Shown one piece after another: positions 35,644-45,481 of a DNA stretch of 64,000 nucleotides (its first letter is position 1; every line of letters starts with the position of its first letter). The stretch comes from Arenibacter sp. F26102 (GTDB lineage Bacteria > Bacteroidota > Bacteroidia > Flavobacteriales > Flavobacteriaceae). The stretch is taken from positions 62,001-126,000 of the forward strand of contig NZ_JALKBC010000015.1 in assembly GCF_023015865.1 (NCBI RefSeq), read 5' to 3'. Under the pieces are notes generated by a model. That model ran no database searches, was not told the DNA's origin, and saw only the letters and a list, made by a program, of their open reading frames with translations. The position numbers and the translations under genes are program-made.

Positions 35644-36240
35644 ATGAAAAATCAGGAAAAGATAGAAGCCTATTATTCAAAAGAACAGCCCTTCAAAGAA
35701 GGCATAGGACTTTTACGTGAATTGGCGCTTAAAACCGAACTTAATGAAACTTACAAATGGGGCATACCCGTTTATACTATAGATAATAAGAATGCACTGG
35801 GCATTCTGGCCTTTAAAAATCACTTCGGAATATGGTTCTATAATGGCGTCTTTTTAAAGGACCCAAAAGAAGTACTTGAAAATGCTCAAGAGGGTAAAAC
35901 CAAAGCCATGAGACATTGGAAATTCACCTCAATATCGGACATAGACAAAGCGACCGTTTTGGCCTATTTTCAAGAGGCTATTGACAATCAAAAAAAGGGA
36001 TTGGTGTTGGTTCCCGATAAGAACAAGCCGATTATAATACCGCCCTTGTTTAAAAAAGCTATGGACAGCAACAAAGCCATAAAAACGAATTTTGAAAGCT
36101 TAACGCCTTATAAACAAAGGGAATATTGTGAATATATTTCCGAAGCCAAACAAGAAAAAACAAAACTGTCCCGCTTGGATAAAAGTGTCGCGCTGCTACT
36201 CCAAGGCCTTGGGCTTCACGATAAATACAGGAAAGGGTAG
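35644..36240 (+). CDS. DUF1801/YdeI-family protein
   Basis: A 198-residue protein with an N-terminal DUF1801 domain (QPFKEGIGLLRELALKTELNETYKWGIPVYT, FGIWFYNGVFLKDP). The C-terminal YdeI/OmpD-associated helical part includes FKKAMDSNKAIKTNFESLTPYKQREYCEYISEAKQEKTKLSRL. Family function is not established. Downstream is a heptamer repeat array rather than a clear terminator. Confidence 0.85.
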   Translation: MKNQEKIEAYYSKEQPFKEGIGLLRELALKTELNETYKWGIPVYTIDNKNALGILAFKNHFGIWFYNGVFLKDPKEVLENAQEGKTKAMRHWKFTSISDIDKATVLAYFQEAIDNQKKGLVLVPDKNKPIIIPPLFKKAMDSNKAIKTNFESLTPYKQREYCEYISEAKQEKTKLSRLDKSVALLLQGLGLHDKYRKG

Positions 36241-36250
36241 ACCGTTAACG

Positions 36251-36299
36251 GTAGTCAGTAGTCAGTAGTCAGTAGTCAGTAGTCAGTAGTCAGTAGTCA
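36251..36299. repeat. Heptamer tandem repeat (GTAGTCA) x7
   Basis: Seven perfect copies of GTAGTCA run for 49 bases, 11 bases after the stop of the DUF1801/YdeI gene and 52 bases before the convergent FG-GAP gene. Perfect copies imply recent slippage, so copy number probably varies between strains. Confidence 0.97.
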
Positions 36300-36350
36300 A
36301 AAAAATTAATTAGAATTAAATATTCCAATTATACCCTAATGAATAACGAT

Positions 36351-37928
36351 TTATTTGGTGGTATTTTCCAGCACTATAATGGATGGTCCATTGGATAACC
36401 ACTTTTGGCCCAAACCTGTTTTATCCCCCATAGGAAGAAAATAAACAAAAGACCCCAAGGCCAGATCAATATCCCCATCCCCATCCATGTCCTCTGCATC
36501 CATTACTATCCATCGTCCTCTGGTCGATTCTGGAAATGAGTAGTCCTCAAATTTCAAATCACCTTTATTTTCTAGATACACAAAACTCTCCTCAGGATAA
36601 CTGGCATAGTCAGGGAAAAAAGATATTGCTGCAATATCCATATCCCCGTCCAAATCGTAATCACGAGGCATAGCTTTATAGGCCCCGTTTAATTGATAAA
36701 AATATGATTGTTTAAAATTTAAATTCCCATCATTCAAAAATATGTAAACACCGTGATAATCCTTTAATATGGGAGTTTTGTCGGCGTTATCCCCACATAC
36801 ATAAAGGATATCATCAAAACCATCATTATTAAAATCTACCAACTCCATATACTGGGAACCATTGAGGGGTAAAAAAGAAAGAAGTCTTCTAGTTGAAAAC
36901 GACCCATCACCTTGATTTTGATAATAGAAAATACCTTCATCGCCCTGGGCCATTAACACAAAGATATCTGGAAATCCGTCTCCATTGATATCTTTTATTA
37001 CTGCCTTGATGGCACCCGATCTGTTGTCCAATGGCCTCATAGTATATTTATCCCCCCCGAGGTTCTGGTACCAAACCAATTTTCCAGTCTCATTACCGTA
37101 CTCACAGGCAACAATGTCCTCGCGCCCGTCGTTATTTAAATCCCCGAAGGCCATATTCACCGGTCTTTGCAAGTCTGGAATGACTTCCTTGGAAGTGTAT
37201 GATTCCCCATTTCCCTTGGTAAATATTTTTAACAAAGATCCATCCGATACATCGTTGGGAAAAATATTTTTCCCTGCAGTTGTTAAATAAATGGTATCCG
37301 ACTTTTGATAATAGTGGATGGGAGCCGTCTTAAGACCTAGAACAAAATCCTTTTCAAGATTTGGAGTCAGAAACGTAAGACTATTTATATTTCGTTTACT
37401 ATCAGCAAATACCACTCCCCTATTTTCCGGAAGGATTTTAACCATGAAAGTAAGGGCTGGAATATGGGAATAGGCGGACTCCCTATATGTAAAATGCTTT
37501 AGGCCCATTTTAATTTTGTTGGCCCGTATTGGAGGCAAAATGGTATCCGGTGAGTTGCTTAGGTAATAATCTACTATTTTATCCCAATCTTCTTTTGCCA
37601 AAAGTGGTCTTTCAGGAAATATATTTGCTTGTTTTACCACTTCCCCACTTCTACCGGTATCAAACAGACTATCAGGTCGTACATTTTCCTTATAAATCCC
37701 CAATCGATGCCCCATGGCGGGGAGCACATCGTTTTTCCAACTCGACTTTGGCAACAATTCCGGATTCACAAAAAGATGGCAACTGGAGCAATGAATTTCG
37801 GCCAAACGGCTCCCCTTAAAGTTGGTGGCCTGAATTTCCTTGTATTCATCGGATTGCGAATCCTTCTTTTTTCCGGCACAGGAAAGTACTAGGCCAACAA
37901 CTAGACACAAGGCAATAAATTGTTTCAT
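36351..37928 (-). CDS. Lipoprotein with c-type haem motif and FG-GAP/VCBS repeats
   Basis: Start ATG 37928 (MKQFIALCLVVGLVLSCAGKK) gives a 525-residue lipoprotein with the lipobox cysteine at residue 17; an upstream in-frame start only adds residues before the signal. A haem-binding CSSCH lies at residues 47-51 with a possible axial methionine in PAMGHRLG at 72. From about residue 260 to the end there are five calcium-binding-like FG-GAP motifs: DLNNDGREDI, DINGDGFPDI, DFNNDGFDDI, DYDLDGDMDI and DMDGDGDIDL. The repeats should fold as a beta-propeller. Expected at the periplasmic face of the outer membrane or on the cell surface. Function unknown. Confidence 0.88.
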   Translation of the reverse strand: MKQFIALCLVVGLVLSCAGKKKDSQSDEYKEIQATNFKGSRLAEIHCSSCHLFVNPELLPKSSWKNDVLPAMGHRLGIYKENVRPDSLFDTGRSGEVVKQANIFPERPLLAKEDWDKIVDYYLSNSPDTILPPIRANKIKMGLKHFTYRESAYSHIPALTFMVKILPENRGVVFADSKRNINSLTFLTPNLEKDFVLGLKTAPIHYYQKSDTIYLTTAGKNIFPNDVSDGSLLKIFTKGNGESYTSKEVIPDLQRPVNMAFGDLNNDGREDIVACEYGNETGKLVWYQNLGGDKYTMRPLDNRSGAIKAVIKDINGDGFPDIFVLMAQGDEGIFYYQNQGDGSFSTRRLLSFLPLNGSQYMELVDFNNDGFDDILYVCGDNADKTPILKDYHGVYIFLNDGNLNFKQSYFYQLNGAYKAMPRDYDLDGDMDIAAISFFPDYASYPEESFVYLENKGDLKFEDYSFPESTRGRWIVMDAEDMDGDGDIDLALGSFVYFLPMGDKTGLGQKWLSNGPSIIVLENTTK

Positions 37929-38100
37929 ATAATTTTCAATTATTAGGCATATCACGAAATATCACCATGAAGGAGACCTAATTCACGAAGATACTACAGT
38001 ATCCTGAAGTTTAAGAAAAACTTCATTCACGCCATTAAAATATGAAAACTTAGCGGTTCCAACCTTATTGCATTTAATTCTTTAATACACCTAATAACTT

Positions 38101-39918
38101 CTATATCATTTTAGCCAAAAGTAATGTTGCCAAAATCCATAAAATAAGACTCAAAACACCTCCTATCAGCAAGAAATGTTTGAATTTATAATTCCCTATA
38201 CCGTATATCAGGGTATTGGTCTGATAACCAACAGGTGTGAAAAAACTAAAATTCGCAGCGAACATGACTGCCAAAATAAAAGGTTTAAAATCCAGATTCA
38301 GACCATTGGCAACCGCAATAGCAATTGGGGTCATAATAATGGCCGTAGCATTATTGCTAACTACACCGCTCATTATCATGGTCACCAGAAATAAGGTCCC
38401 GATAATTATTATTTCAGATTGCCCAACCAAATAATCCAATAAATGTTCGGAAATCCAACTATCGGCTCCACTGTTATGCATTGCTATGCCCAAGGGAAGC
38501 ATACCTGCCAGTAAAAAGAAAATTTGCCAATTTACCTTTTTGTAAACACTATCCAAATTTAAATTGTTGGTAAGTAACAGCAAACAAACACCTGTGAGCG
38601 CACTTACCATAATGGACAAAACTCCCGTGGCCGCTAAAATAACCACCAAAAAAAGAACTGCCAAGGAAAAATATTTTCCAAAAGGGGAATGGACTTTTGT
38701 AGAACCAAATTCCTGTAAAAGCACAACATTTTCCATCTGTTCCAAAGATTTTAAGTTTTCCTTACCCACGTCCACCAACAACCTATCTCCAGCCCTAAGG
38801 GCCAATTTCTCGGCACTGCTCCTCACTAAGCGTTCTCGCATGTTGGTCAGTTTCTTGCGTTTCTTAATGGCAATTGGCAATATATCCTGCTGCATATACC
38901 CCCTTAGGTTACCTAAGGTTTTGCCTAAAAGAGCTGCACCCTGTAGCATTAACAGTTCAACAAATACCCTTTCCTCCAACTTCGAGACCTTCTCATCTTG
39001 TTCCTCATTATGTGCAATATTCACCCAATAATTTTGTTCGTTGATTCCCAAGTTTTGGGATTCCTTTAGTTTGGACAAATTCTCTATATCGCACATTAAC
39101 AGCAACTCATCATTTTCTTTGAGGGTAACATATTTTCCAGGTGAATTGTGTATCCTGTTGCCCCTTGTTAGTTTCAAAATGGAAATCTCAGGATTATTGA
39201 ATAAAAAAGTATCCTCTATTTTTTTATTCACCAATCGTGATTCTCCTTTAATACGGATGCTGGTTATGTAATTGCCAACACTATAATCGTCCCCCAAATC
39301 CCGATTTTTACTCCATGGCAACCACCTAAGTGCTAAGGTGAGATATACAATTGCAACAGCTAAAAAAATGATGCCAATACCACTGAACTCAAAAAACCCA
39401 AGAGCCGGTGCCCCTAAATTCTTGGCAACGGAATTTACGATCAGGTTCGTTGACGTTCCCATTAAGGTACAGGACCCTCCCAGAATTCCTGCAAAGGAAA
39501 TGGGCAATAATAATTTGGATTTTGAGATATTAAATCGCTCGGAAAGTTGATTTACTATTTTTATAAAAACAATGACCACGGCCGTAGTACTGATAAAAGC
39601 AGAAATACTTGCAGTAACGATCATAAAAATAGGGGCCATAAAAAACATGGGGAGCGATTTAAGTTTACCCAATCCTGAAGTGATCCATACAATAACCCCA
39701 TTCTCCTCCATGGCAACGGCCAAAATCATTAATGCCAGAACTGCAATGGTAGCGCTATTGGAAAATCCACTTATGGCTTCTTCCGGGGTCACCAACCCCA
39801 ATAATGTTAAAGAAACAATTATAAAAAAGGCAATCTTATCTACCGGAAAAATTTCCAGAGCAAATAATATTATGGTTATGAACAAAACCAAAAATACGAG
39901 ACCCATATCCAGTGTCAT
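38101..39918 (-). CDS. SLC13-family (DASS-like) permease with two TrkA_C regulatory domains
   Basis: A 605-residue inner-membrane transporter. Two transmembrane bundles (residues about 5-205 and 410-605) flank a cytoplasmic insert of about 200 residues. The insert contains two TrkA_C-like modules (around IRGESRLVNKKIEDTFLFN and RGYMQQDILPIAIKKRKKL, where the sequence has NNPEISILKLTRG and AGDRLLVDVG). FISTTAVVIVFIKIV, PISFAGILGGSCTLMGTSTNLIVN and GVVSNNATAIIMTPIAIAVANGL are the duplicated ion/substrate-binding hairpins. Such proteins are often annotated as sulfate or dicarboxylate transporters; substrate here is not known. Confidence 0.88.
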   Translation of the reverse strand: MTLDMGLVFLVLFITIILFALEIFPVDKIAFFIIVSLTLLGLVTPEEAISGFSNSATIAVLALMILAVAMEENGVIVWITSGLGKLKSLPMFFMAPIFMIVTASISAFISTTAVVIVFIKIVNQLSERFNISKSKLLLPISFAGILGGSCTLMGTSTNLIVNSVAKNLGAPALGFFEFSGIGIIFLAVAIVYLTLALRWLPWSKNRDLGDDYSVGNYITSIRIKGESRLVNKKIEDTFLFNNPEISILKLTRGNRIHNSPGKYVTLKENDELLLMCDIENLSKLKESQNLGINEQNYWVNIAHNEEQDEKVSKLEERVFVELLMLQGAALLGKTLGNLRGYMQQDILPIAIKKRKKLTNMRERLVRSSAEKLALRAGDRLLVDVGKENLKSLEQMENVVLLQEFGSTKVHSPFGKYFSLAVLFLVVILAATGVLSIMVSALTGVCLLLLTNNLNLDSVYKKVNWQIFFLLAGMLPLGIAMHNSGADSWISEHLLDYLVGQSEIIIIGTLFLVTMIMSGVVSNNATAIIMTPIAIAVANGLNLDFKPFILAVMFAANFSFFTPVGYQTNTLIYGIGNYKFKHFLLIGGVLSLILWILATLLLAKMI

Positions 39919-40043
39919 CCCAGGGCAGTTAAGTTATTAATCGGCAATAAAAAACCTAGGTAACGTTGGCTTCCAACCATTAAAAACCCATGTTAAAAAG
40001 GCCGCTACTATAAAAATAAGGAGTTAAAAAAAAGTCTGCTATT

Positions 40044-40370
40044 CTATGCAAGAATTTCTACTATTTTCCGGCATTCTTCCATACATTTCACGCAGGAATT
40101 TGCGCAATCCTCACAATGCTTATGGTCGTACTGTCCACATTGTTCAGCACACCACTGGCATACATCAGCACACAGAGCACAATAATCTTTGGAAAAGTTA
40201 CTCTCTGCCATTAAAAATTTTAGGGTGGCAGAACAAGACTCAATACATAATATACAACACAATGGACAGTCATTTTTACTCTCCATCCCAGCCATTTGTA
40301 TAAGGCAATATTCACAATCCTGAATACATTTCCGACAGGCTTCAATTCCTTCCAAATAAACAGATTCCAT
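40044..40370 (-). CDS. Four-helix-bundle copper-binding protein (Csp3-like, DUF326)
   Basis: A 108-residue protein with 19 cysteines, mostly in CxxC and CxxxC spacing along amphipathic helices (ACRKCIQDCEYC, CPLCCILCIESC, CALCADVCQWCAEQC, CEDCANSCVKCMEEC). This is the pattern of copper storage proteins, in which cysteine-lined four-helix bundles hold many Cu(I) ions. There is no signal peptide, so it resembles the cytosolic Csp3 type rather than exported Csp1. No copper ATPase or sensor is adjacent. About 130 bases separate it from the SLC13 gene downstream. Confidence 0.88.
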   Translation of the reverse strand: MESVYLEGIEACRKCIQDCEYCLIQMAGMESKNDCPLCCILCIESCSATLKFLMAESNFSKDYCALCADVCQWCAEQCGQYDHKHCEDCANSCVKCMEECRKIVEILA

Positions 40371-40846
40371 AGTAGAACATTTATAATATTAATTAAAATT
40401 AGTCTTTTGGCACTTCAGAAGATTGCTTGAATAGACAATTGATGAACTCAAATGAATACGACAAATACCTCCCATAAAAAATAACCTAATTCGAATAATT
40501 GTAGTTGCTGATACAGGATTGGATAGGTATTTGCTTTAGGCCTATGATGATGTAGATGGTTAGGGCTTTCACTATTCCGTTTCAATCCGGCTCCGAACCT
40601 ATTGGGCAATTCTATAATAACCTTCCCTTTTCCGATGTCTTATTAAAGAATATGTTATTCCCAATTTCCTATTGTATTCAGAATAGGCCAATAATTTCCA
40701 TTTCTATTATATCTTTGTCCTGTACCCCGAACACAAAGGGTTGTTATAAGGTTTTTATTATTTAAAAATTCGAATATCCACACCCCTTTCTTTTGATGTA
40801 AAAAGTTTAAATTACCCCATAAAGGAATTTTAGTCCCTAAAGAATA
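40371..40846. other. Intergenic region, 476 bp, no gene seen
   Basis: All frames are broken or lack plausible coding character. A -7-type box TATCTTTG lies around 40710-40717, but it is over 120 bases from the next ATG. The spacer must hold divergent promoters for the copper protein and the cNMP/CBS/DUF294 gene. No repeats or hairpins stand out. Confidence 0.45.
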
Positions 40847-42769
40847 ATGAAGAATACCATTTCGCATAGAGTTGCCGATTTTCTAAAAAATTTCCCTCCG
40901 TTCAATGTCTTGGATCAAAAGGATCTTGAAACCCTTTCAGAAGAAATTACCATTATCTATAAGGAGAAGGATAATATTATATTTGCTGAGAACGACGAAC
41001 CCCATCCATATTTCTATGTGGTAAACAAGGGGGCTGTTGCCCTAAAAAAAGGAACTGACAAGAGCATCATGGATATGTGTGATGAAGGGGATATTTTTGG
41101 TCTTAGACCTTTAATGGCCCAGGAGAATTACAAAATGACCGCAAAAGCTCATGAAGAGAGTATCTTATATGCCATTCCAATCAACATATTTAAACCATAC
41201 GCCCAAAAAAATACGGCAGTGGGAAATTTTCTAATCGAAAGTTTTGCCTCCAACACAAGAAATCCATATTCAAAAAGTCATCGAGGGAAGTTGTATGATG
41301 AAGTACTGGACATAAATCCTGTTGGACCCAATTCCCAGATATTGGATTTACAGTCTGTACAGTATTCCAGAAAATTGGTAACCTGTACCGCAAATACTTC
41401 TGTAAAAACGATAGCGCGTAAAATGACCGAAAAAAATGTAGGCGCTATGTTGGTGGTAAAAGATAAGCTACCGATCGGCATCATAACGGACAAAGACCTG
41501 CGAAACAATATTGTAACCGGTAAATATCCCATAACCACTAAAGCTTCTGCTATTATGGTTTCGCCGGTAATCACTTATCACAAAAACTTGACCATAACCC
41601 AGGCACAGATGGCAATGATGAAAAGTAACATCAGTCATTTATGCATCACCAAAGATGGCACCCCCAACTCGAAGGCTATTGGAATATTATCCAAGCATGA
41701 CGTTATGGTGGCCTTAGGTAACAATCCGGCCGTATTGATCAAAGCCATTAAAAGGTGCAAGAAAATAAAATCCATAAAACAGATTCGTAAAAGTATTACC
41801 CATCTCCTGCAGGACTATTTAGATCAAAATATTCCTATTAAATTGACAACTAAAATAATTTCGGAACTGAATGATGCCTGTGTTAAACAAATAATTAAAA
41901 TTTCTTTGGAAGAAATGCCGTCAAAACCGCCGGTTAATTTTGCATGGCTTGCGCTTGGTAGCCAAGGACGGAGCGAGCAACTCTTACAAACCGATCAGGA
42001 CAATGCCCTGGTCTTTGAAAATGTTCCGGAAGAAAAACTTATAAAAACAACGGCGTATTTTTTAGAATTGTCGAAACTCATAAATAAAGGTCTGTTTGAT
42101 ATAGGCTACGAATATTGTCCTGCTGAAATGATGGCCTCCAACCCAAATTGGTGCCTAAGCTTGGATGAATGGAAAAAAACCATTTCCCAATGGATAATTA
42201 ATCCCGGGACGGATGAGGTGTTGTTGTCCTCTATATTTTTTGACTACAACATTACCTATGGCGATGTAAATTTAGTAAACGAATTATCCGAGCACATTTT
42301 TGAAGCCACCAAAAAATATCCCATTTTCTATTTGCATCTGGCAAGTGGTGCCTTGCAAAATCCTTCTCCCACAGGTTTCTTCAGACAACTACTGGTAGAG
42401 GAAGACGGGGAGCACAAAGATTCTTTCGATGTAAAAAGAAGAGCCCTAATGCCTTTGACCGATGCGGCAAGAGTATTGATTTTGTCCCATTCTGTAAAAT
42501 CCATTAATAGTACCGCGGAGCGATTTGAAAAATTGGCGGAATTGGAACCCAACAACGAGGAAATCTTTATGGCCTGCTCCTACGCTACAAGAGCCCTGTT
42601 AAAGTTTAGGACCAAACAAGGACTGCTCCATAATGATTCAGGAAGATATATTGCCATTGATAAATTAACCAAGGAAGAAAAAATTAAACTAAAAAGAACT
42701 TTTAAAACTATTAAGGAAATACAAGAATTGGTAAGTATTAGATTTAAAGTTTCAAACCTATTGCGATGA
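40847..42769 (+). CDS. cNMP-binding / CBS / DUF294 nucleotidyltransferase-like regulator
   Basis: A 640-residue cytoplasmic protein with four parts in order: a cyclic-nucleotide-binding-like domain (about 15-130; FAENDEPHPYFYVVNKGAVAL, GDIFGLRPLM), two CBS motifs (about 170-300; KTIARKMTEKNVGAMLVV, SAIMVSPVITYHKNLTITQA), a GlnD-like DUF294 domain (about 330-450) with GSQGRSEQLLQTDQDNAL, and a helical C-terminal DUF294_C domain. The GSxxR-E-TDQD pattern keeps the nucleotidyltransferase aspartates, so it may be catalytic. Its stop overlaps the start of the exonuclease gene (ATGA), so the two are coupled. In other bacteria this pair often accompanies an acetate/solute symporter, which is absent here. 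Confidence 0.88.
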   Translation: MKNTISHRVADFLKNFPPFNVLDQKDLETLSEEITIIYKEKDNIIFAENDEPHPYFYVVNKGAVALKKGTDKSIMDMCDEGDIFGLRPLMAQENYKMTAKAHEESILYAIPINIFKPYAQKNTAVGNFLIESFASNTRNPYSKSHRGKLYDEVLDINPVGPNSQILDLQSVQYSRKLVTCTANTSVKTIARKMTEKNVGAMLVVKDKLPIGIITDKDLRNNIVTGKYPITTKASAIMVSPVITYHKNLTITQAQMAMMKSNISHLCITKDGTPNSKAIGILSKHDVMVALGNNPAVLIKAIKRCKKIKSIKQIRKSITHLLQDYLDQNIPIKLTTKIISELNDACVKQIIKISLEEMPSKPPVNFAWLALGSQGRSEQLLQTDQDNALVFENVPEEKLIKTTAYFLELSKLINKGLFDIGYEYCPAEMMASNPNWCLSLDEWKKTISQWIINPGTDEVLLSSIFFDYNITYGDVNLVNELSEHIFEATKKYPIFYLHLASGALQNPSPTGFFRQLLVEEDGEHKDSFDVKRRALMPLTDAARVLILSHSVKSINSTAERFEKLAELEPNNEEIFMACSYATRALLKFRTKQGLLHNDSGRYIAIDKLTKEEKIKLKRTFKTIKEIQELVSIRFKVSNLLR

Positions 42770-43431
42770 TAGATTTTTTCAAAAGAAAAGTACCCGACTA
42801 TCCTGACTTTTGGTGGGAATATGAGAATAGTTTTAATGAAAAGCTATCAGATGACCTTAGCGTGGTAAGATTCGTGGTCCTGGATACAGAAACAACGGGT
42901 TTCGATTATTTAAACGATAGAATACTTTGTATTGGCGCGCTTAGTTTGGTAGATAAGAACATCGCATTGAACCAAAGTCTGGAACTGTTTTTAAAACAGG
43001 AACACTACAATGCCGAAACTGCTAAAATCCATGGAATCCTTAAAAATGGTGGCGCTTCCTGTATCAGCGAAATTGAGGCCTTGGAAAAACTTTTGAGGTA
43101 CTTAAAAAATGCCGTAATCGTTGCCCACCACGCCATTTTTGATATTACTATGATCAACAGGGCTTTGGAAAGAAATGGCCTGCCCAAATTAAGGAACAAA
43201 GTACTTGACACTTCCAATCTTTATAAAAAAACCCTCCTCACCTCCAATGTGTTTAAAAAGAAAGAACACTATTCCCTGGATGAACTGGCCGAAAAGTTTG
43301 ATATTTCCAAAAAAGATCGACACACAGCAATAGGCGATGCATACATCACCGCCATAGCCTTTTTAAAAATAAAAAGTCGATTAAAAGGTAAAGGTCAATT
43401 ACGATTAAAAGACGTCTTGAAAATGGGATAA
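42766..43431 (+). CDS. DnaQ-like 3'-5' exonuclease
   Basis: A 221-residue DEDDh exonuclease related to the DNA polymerase III epsilon subunit. Exo I is VVLDTETTGFDYLNDRIL near residue 36 (Asp, Glu), Exo II is IVAHHAIFDITMINRAL near 120 (Asp), and Exo III is DRHTAIGDAYITAIAF near 186 (His, Asp). The first 25 residues are an extra basic and aromatic segment (IDFFKRKVPDYPDFWWEYE). It starts inside the stop of the DUF294 gene and is cotranscribed with it. The substrate nucleic acid or nucleotide is not known. Confidence 0.88.
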   Translation: MIDFFKRKVPDYPDFWWEYENSFNEKLSDDLSVVRFVVLDTETTGFDYLNDRILCIGALSLVDKNIALNQSLELFLKQEHYNAETAKIHGILKNGGASCISEIEALEKLLRYLKNAVIVAHHAIFDITMINRALERNGLPKLRNKVLDTSNLYKKTLLTSNVFKKKEHYSLDELAEKFDISKKDRHTAIGDAYITAIAFLKIKSRLKGKGQLRLKDVLKMG

Positions 43432-44388
43432 TTATTTTAAGGACGATAGGTATCCCAAAACATTTTTCTCAATTCTTGACTGTATATCCGAAATGTCTGC
43501 CTTAATAAATTTTTCCCCTGTTATATTTTCATAGAGCTCAATATACCGTTCAGAGACAGTTTGAATATAGTCATCCGTCATTTCAGGAACGACCTGTCCT
43601 TCTAAACCTTGAAAATTATTACTTATCAGCCATTGGCGAACAAATTCCTTGGACAATTGCTTTTGGGTCTCTCCCCTATTCTGGCGATCCCCATAGCCTT
43701 CGGCATAGAAATAACGCGAAGAATCAGGAGTATGAATTTCATCAATTAGCACGATCTTCCCGTCCTTGGTCTTCCCAAATTCGTATTTAGTATCCACTAA
43801 GATCAGCCCCCTTTTAGCAGCTATTTCTGTTCCCCTTTGGAAGAGTGCTTTTGTATAGGCTTCAAGGATTAGGTAATCTTCCTCACTAACAATCCCTCTT
43901 TCTAAAATAGCTTCCCTAGAAATATCCTCATCATGGTCTCCCATTTCGGCCTTGGTAGCAGGGGTAATGATTGGGGAAGGAAACTTGTCATTTTCCTTCA
44001 TTCCATTAGGCATGGCAACTCCACACAGCATTCTTTTCCCAAGCTTGTATTCCCTTGCGGCGTGTCCTGATAAGTAACCTCTAATTACCATTTCCACCTT
44101 GAAGGGCTCACATGCAAAACCAACTGCAACATTGGGATCAGGGGTGGCCATTAACCAGTTGGGGACTATATCGGCAGTATCCGCCATCATCTTGGTGGCA
44201 ATTTGGTTAAGAATTTGCCCTTTGTAGGGAATCCCTTTTGGCATTACCACATCAAAGGCAGATAACCTATCTGTAGCCACCATTACCAAAATATCATTTT
44301 CAAGATGATATACTTCCCTAACCTTTCCTTTGTAAAGGCTCTTTTGTCCTGGAAAATGAAAATTTGTATCAATTATCGTATTACTCAT
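43432..44388 (-). CDS. purC: Phosphoribosylaminoimidazole-succinocarboxamide synthase
   Basis: SAICAR synthetase of purine synthesis, joining aspartate to CAIR. Start ATG 44388 ([27 protein letters not shown]) gives 318 residues; the longer frame overlapping phoH is not supported. [34 protein letters not shown] and [12 protein letters not shown] followed by [16 protein letters not shown] are the ATP- and substrate-binding signatures. It converges with the exonuclease gene with no bases between stops and follows phoH by 10 bases. Confidence 0.96.
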   Translation of the reverse strand: MSNTIIDTNFHFPGQKSLYKGKVREVYHLENDILVMVATDRLSAFDVVMPKGIPYKGQILNQIATKMMADTADIVPNWLMATPDPNVAVGFACEPFKVEMVIRGYLSGHAAREYKLGKRMLCGVAMPNGMKENDKFPSPIITPATKAEMGDHDEDISREAILERGIVSEEDYLILEAYTKALFQRGTEIAAKRGLILVDTKYEFGKTKDGKIVLIDEIHTPDSSRYFYAEGYGDRQNRGETQKQLSKEFVRQWLISNNFQGLEGQVVPEMTDDYIQTVSERYIELYENITGEKFIKADISDIQSRIEKNVLGYLSSLK

Positions 44389-44398
44389 TCTGCAACTA

Positions 44399-45352
44399 TC
44401 AATTATTATGCTCAATTCCTTTATAGGCCTCTATAACCTTTTTAACCAGTTTATGTCTAATTACATCCTTATCGTCCAAATAAATAATCTCTATACCTTC
44501 AACGTTTTGCAGTACCAAAAGGGCTTCTTTCAATCCAGATATCAAACGTCTGGGCAAATCAATTTGTCCTGGATCCCCGTTGATTAAAAATTTTGCATTT
44601 TTTCCCATTCTCGTCAGAAACATCTTCATCTGGGCATGGGTAGTGTTCTGGGCTTCATCCAAAATTACAAATGCATTGTCCAAAGTTCTTCCTCTCATAA
44701 AGGCCATAGGAGCAATCTGTATGGTGCCATTTTCCAAATAATGGACCAACTTCTCTGGCGCGATCATATCCCTTAAGGCATCGTATAAAGGTTGCATATA
44801 GGGGTCGAGCTTTTCCTTAAGATCGCCAGGTAGAAAACCTAAATTTTCACCTGCCTCAACGGCCGGTCTTGTCAAAATAATGCGTTTTACCTGCTTTTCC
44901 TTCAAAGCCTTTACGGCCAATGCCACCCCCGTATATGTTTTACCGGTACCTGCAGGTCCAACGGCAAAAACCATATCACTATTCCTGGCTGCATCTACAA
45001 GTCTTCGCTGGTTTACTGTTTGGGCCCTTATTAATCTTCCACTTACACCATGGACCAAAACTTCCCCGCTAATTTCGGAGGATTGAATCTCTTCTTGACC
45101 ATTGCTGGCCAAAAGTCGCTCAATACTATTTTCATCCAATTTATTATACTTGGCGTAGTGGGAGGTTAGAAGATCGAACCTTCGGTCGAATTCGTCCAAT
45201 AGATCCTCATCCCCATAAACCTTTATTTTGTTACCCCGGGCAACAATTTTAAGCTTGGGAAAGTGTTTTTTTAATAAATCTATATTCTCATTATTCTGTC
45301 CAAAAAATTCCCTTGGGCTAATGTCTGTAAGTTCTATTATAAGTTCGTTCAA
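44399..45352 (-). CDS. PhoH-family ATPase (PhoH-like)
   Basis: A 317-residue P-loop protein. An N-terminal KH-like region (about 1-95) is followed by the PhoH core with Walker [20 protein letters not shown] near residue 133 and Walker [24 protein letters not shown] near residue 230. [22 protein letters not shown] is the sensor region. The family is linked to RNA metabolism and often sits near ybeY; here purC follows after 10 bases. Confidence 0.93.
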   Translation of the reverse strand: MNELIIELTDISPREFFGQNNENIDLLKKHFPKLKIVARGNKIKVYGDEDLLDEFDRRFDLLTSHYAKYNKLDENSIERLLASNGQEEIQSSEISGEVLVHGVSGRLIRAQTVNQRRLVDAARNSDMVFAVGPAGTGKTYTGVALAVKALKEKQVKRIILTRPAVEAGENLGFLPGDLKEKLDPYMQPLYDALRDMIAPEKLVHYLENGTIQIAPMAFMRGRTLDNAFVILDEAQNTTHAQMKMFLTRMGKNAKFLINGDPGQIDLPRRLISGLKEALLVLQNVEGIEIIYLDDKDVIRHKLVKKVIEAYKGIEHNN

Positions 45353-45392
45353 AGAAGAGAGGTGTTATTAGGTTTAGATATGAAATATATAT

Positions 45393-45422
45393 TTTGCTTC
45401 GCTAATTTTTTGTGTAATTTTG
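45393..45422 (+). promoter_or_regulatory. Promoter of the SAM hydroxide adenosyltransferase gene
   Basis: TTTG (45393-45396), an 18-base spacer and TAATTTTG (45415-45422) fit the Bacteroidetes promoter consensus, giving a leader of roughly 50 bases before ATG 45482. Confidence 0.65.
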
Positions 45423-45481
45423 TTTAACAAACTTAAGTAAAAAAACAACTTACCAACTCAAAAACATATCAACAGTCCTCT

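Noticed and set aside
40655-40867. 70-residue minus-strand ORF in the spacer before the DUF294 gene
   Set aside because: It overlaps the start of the 40847 gene and shows no conserved features.
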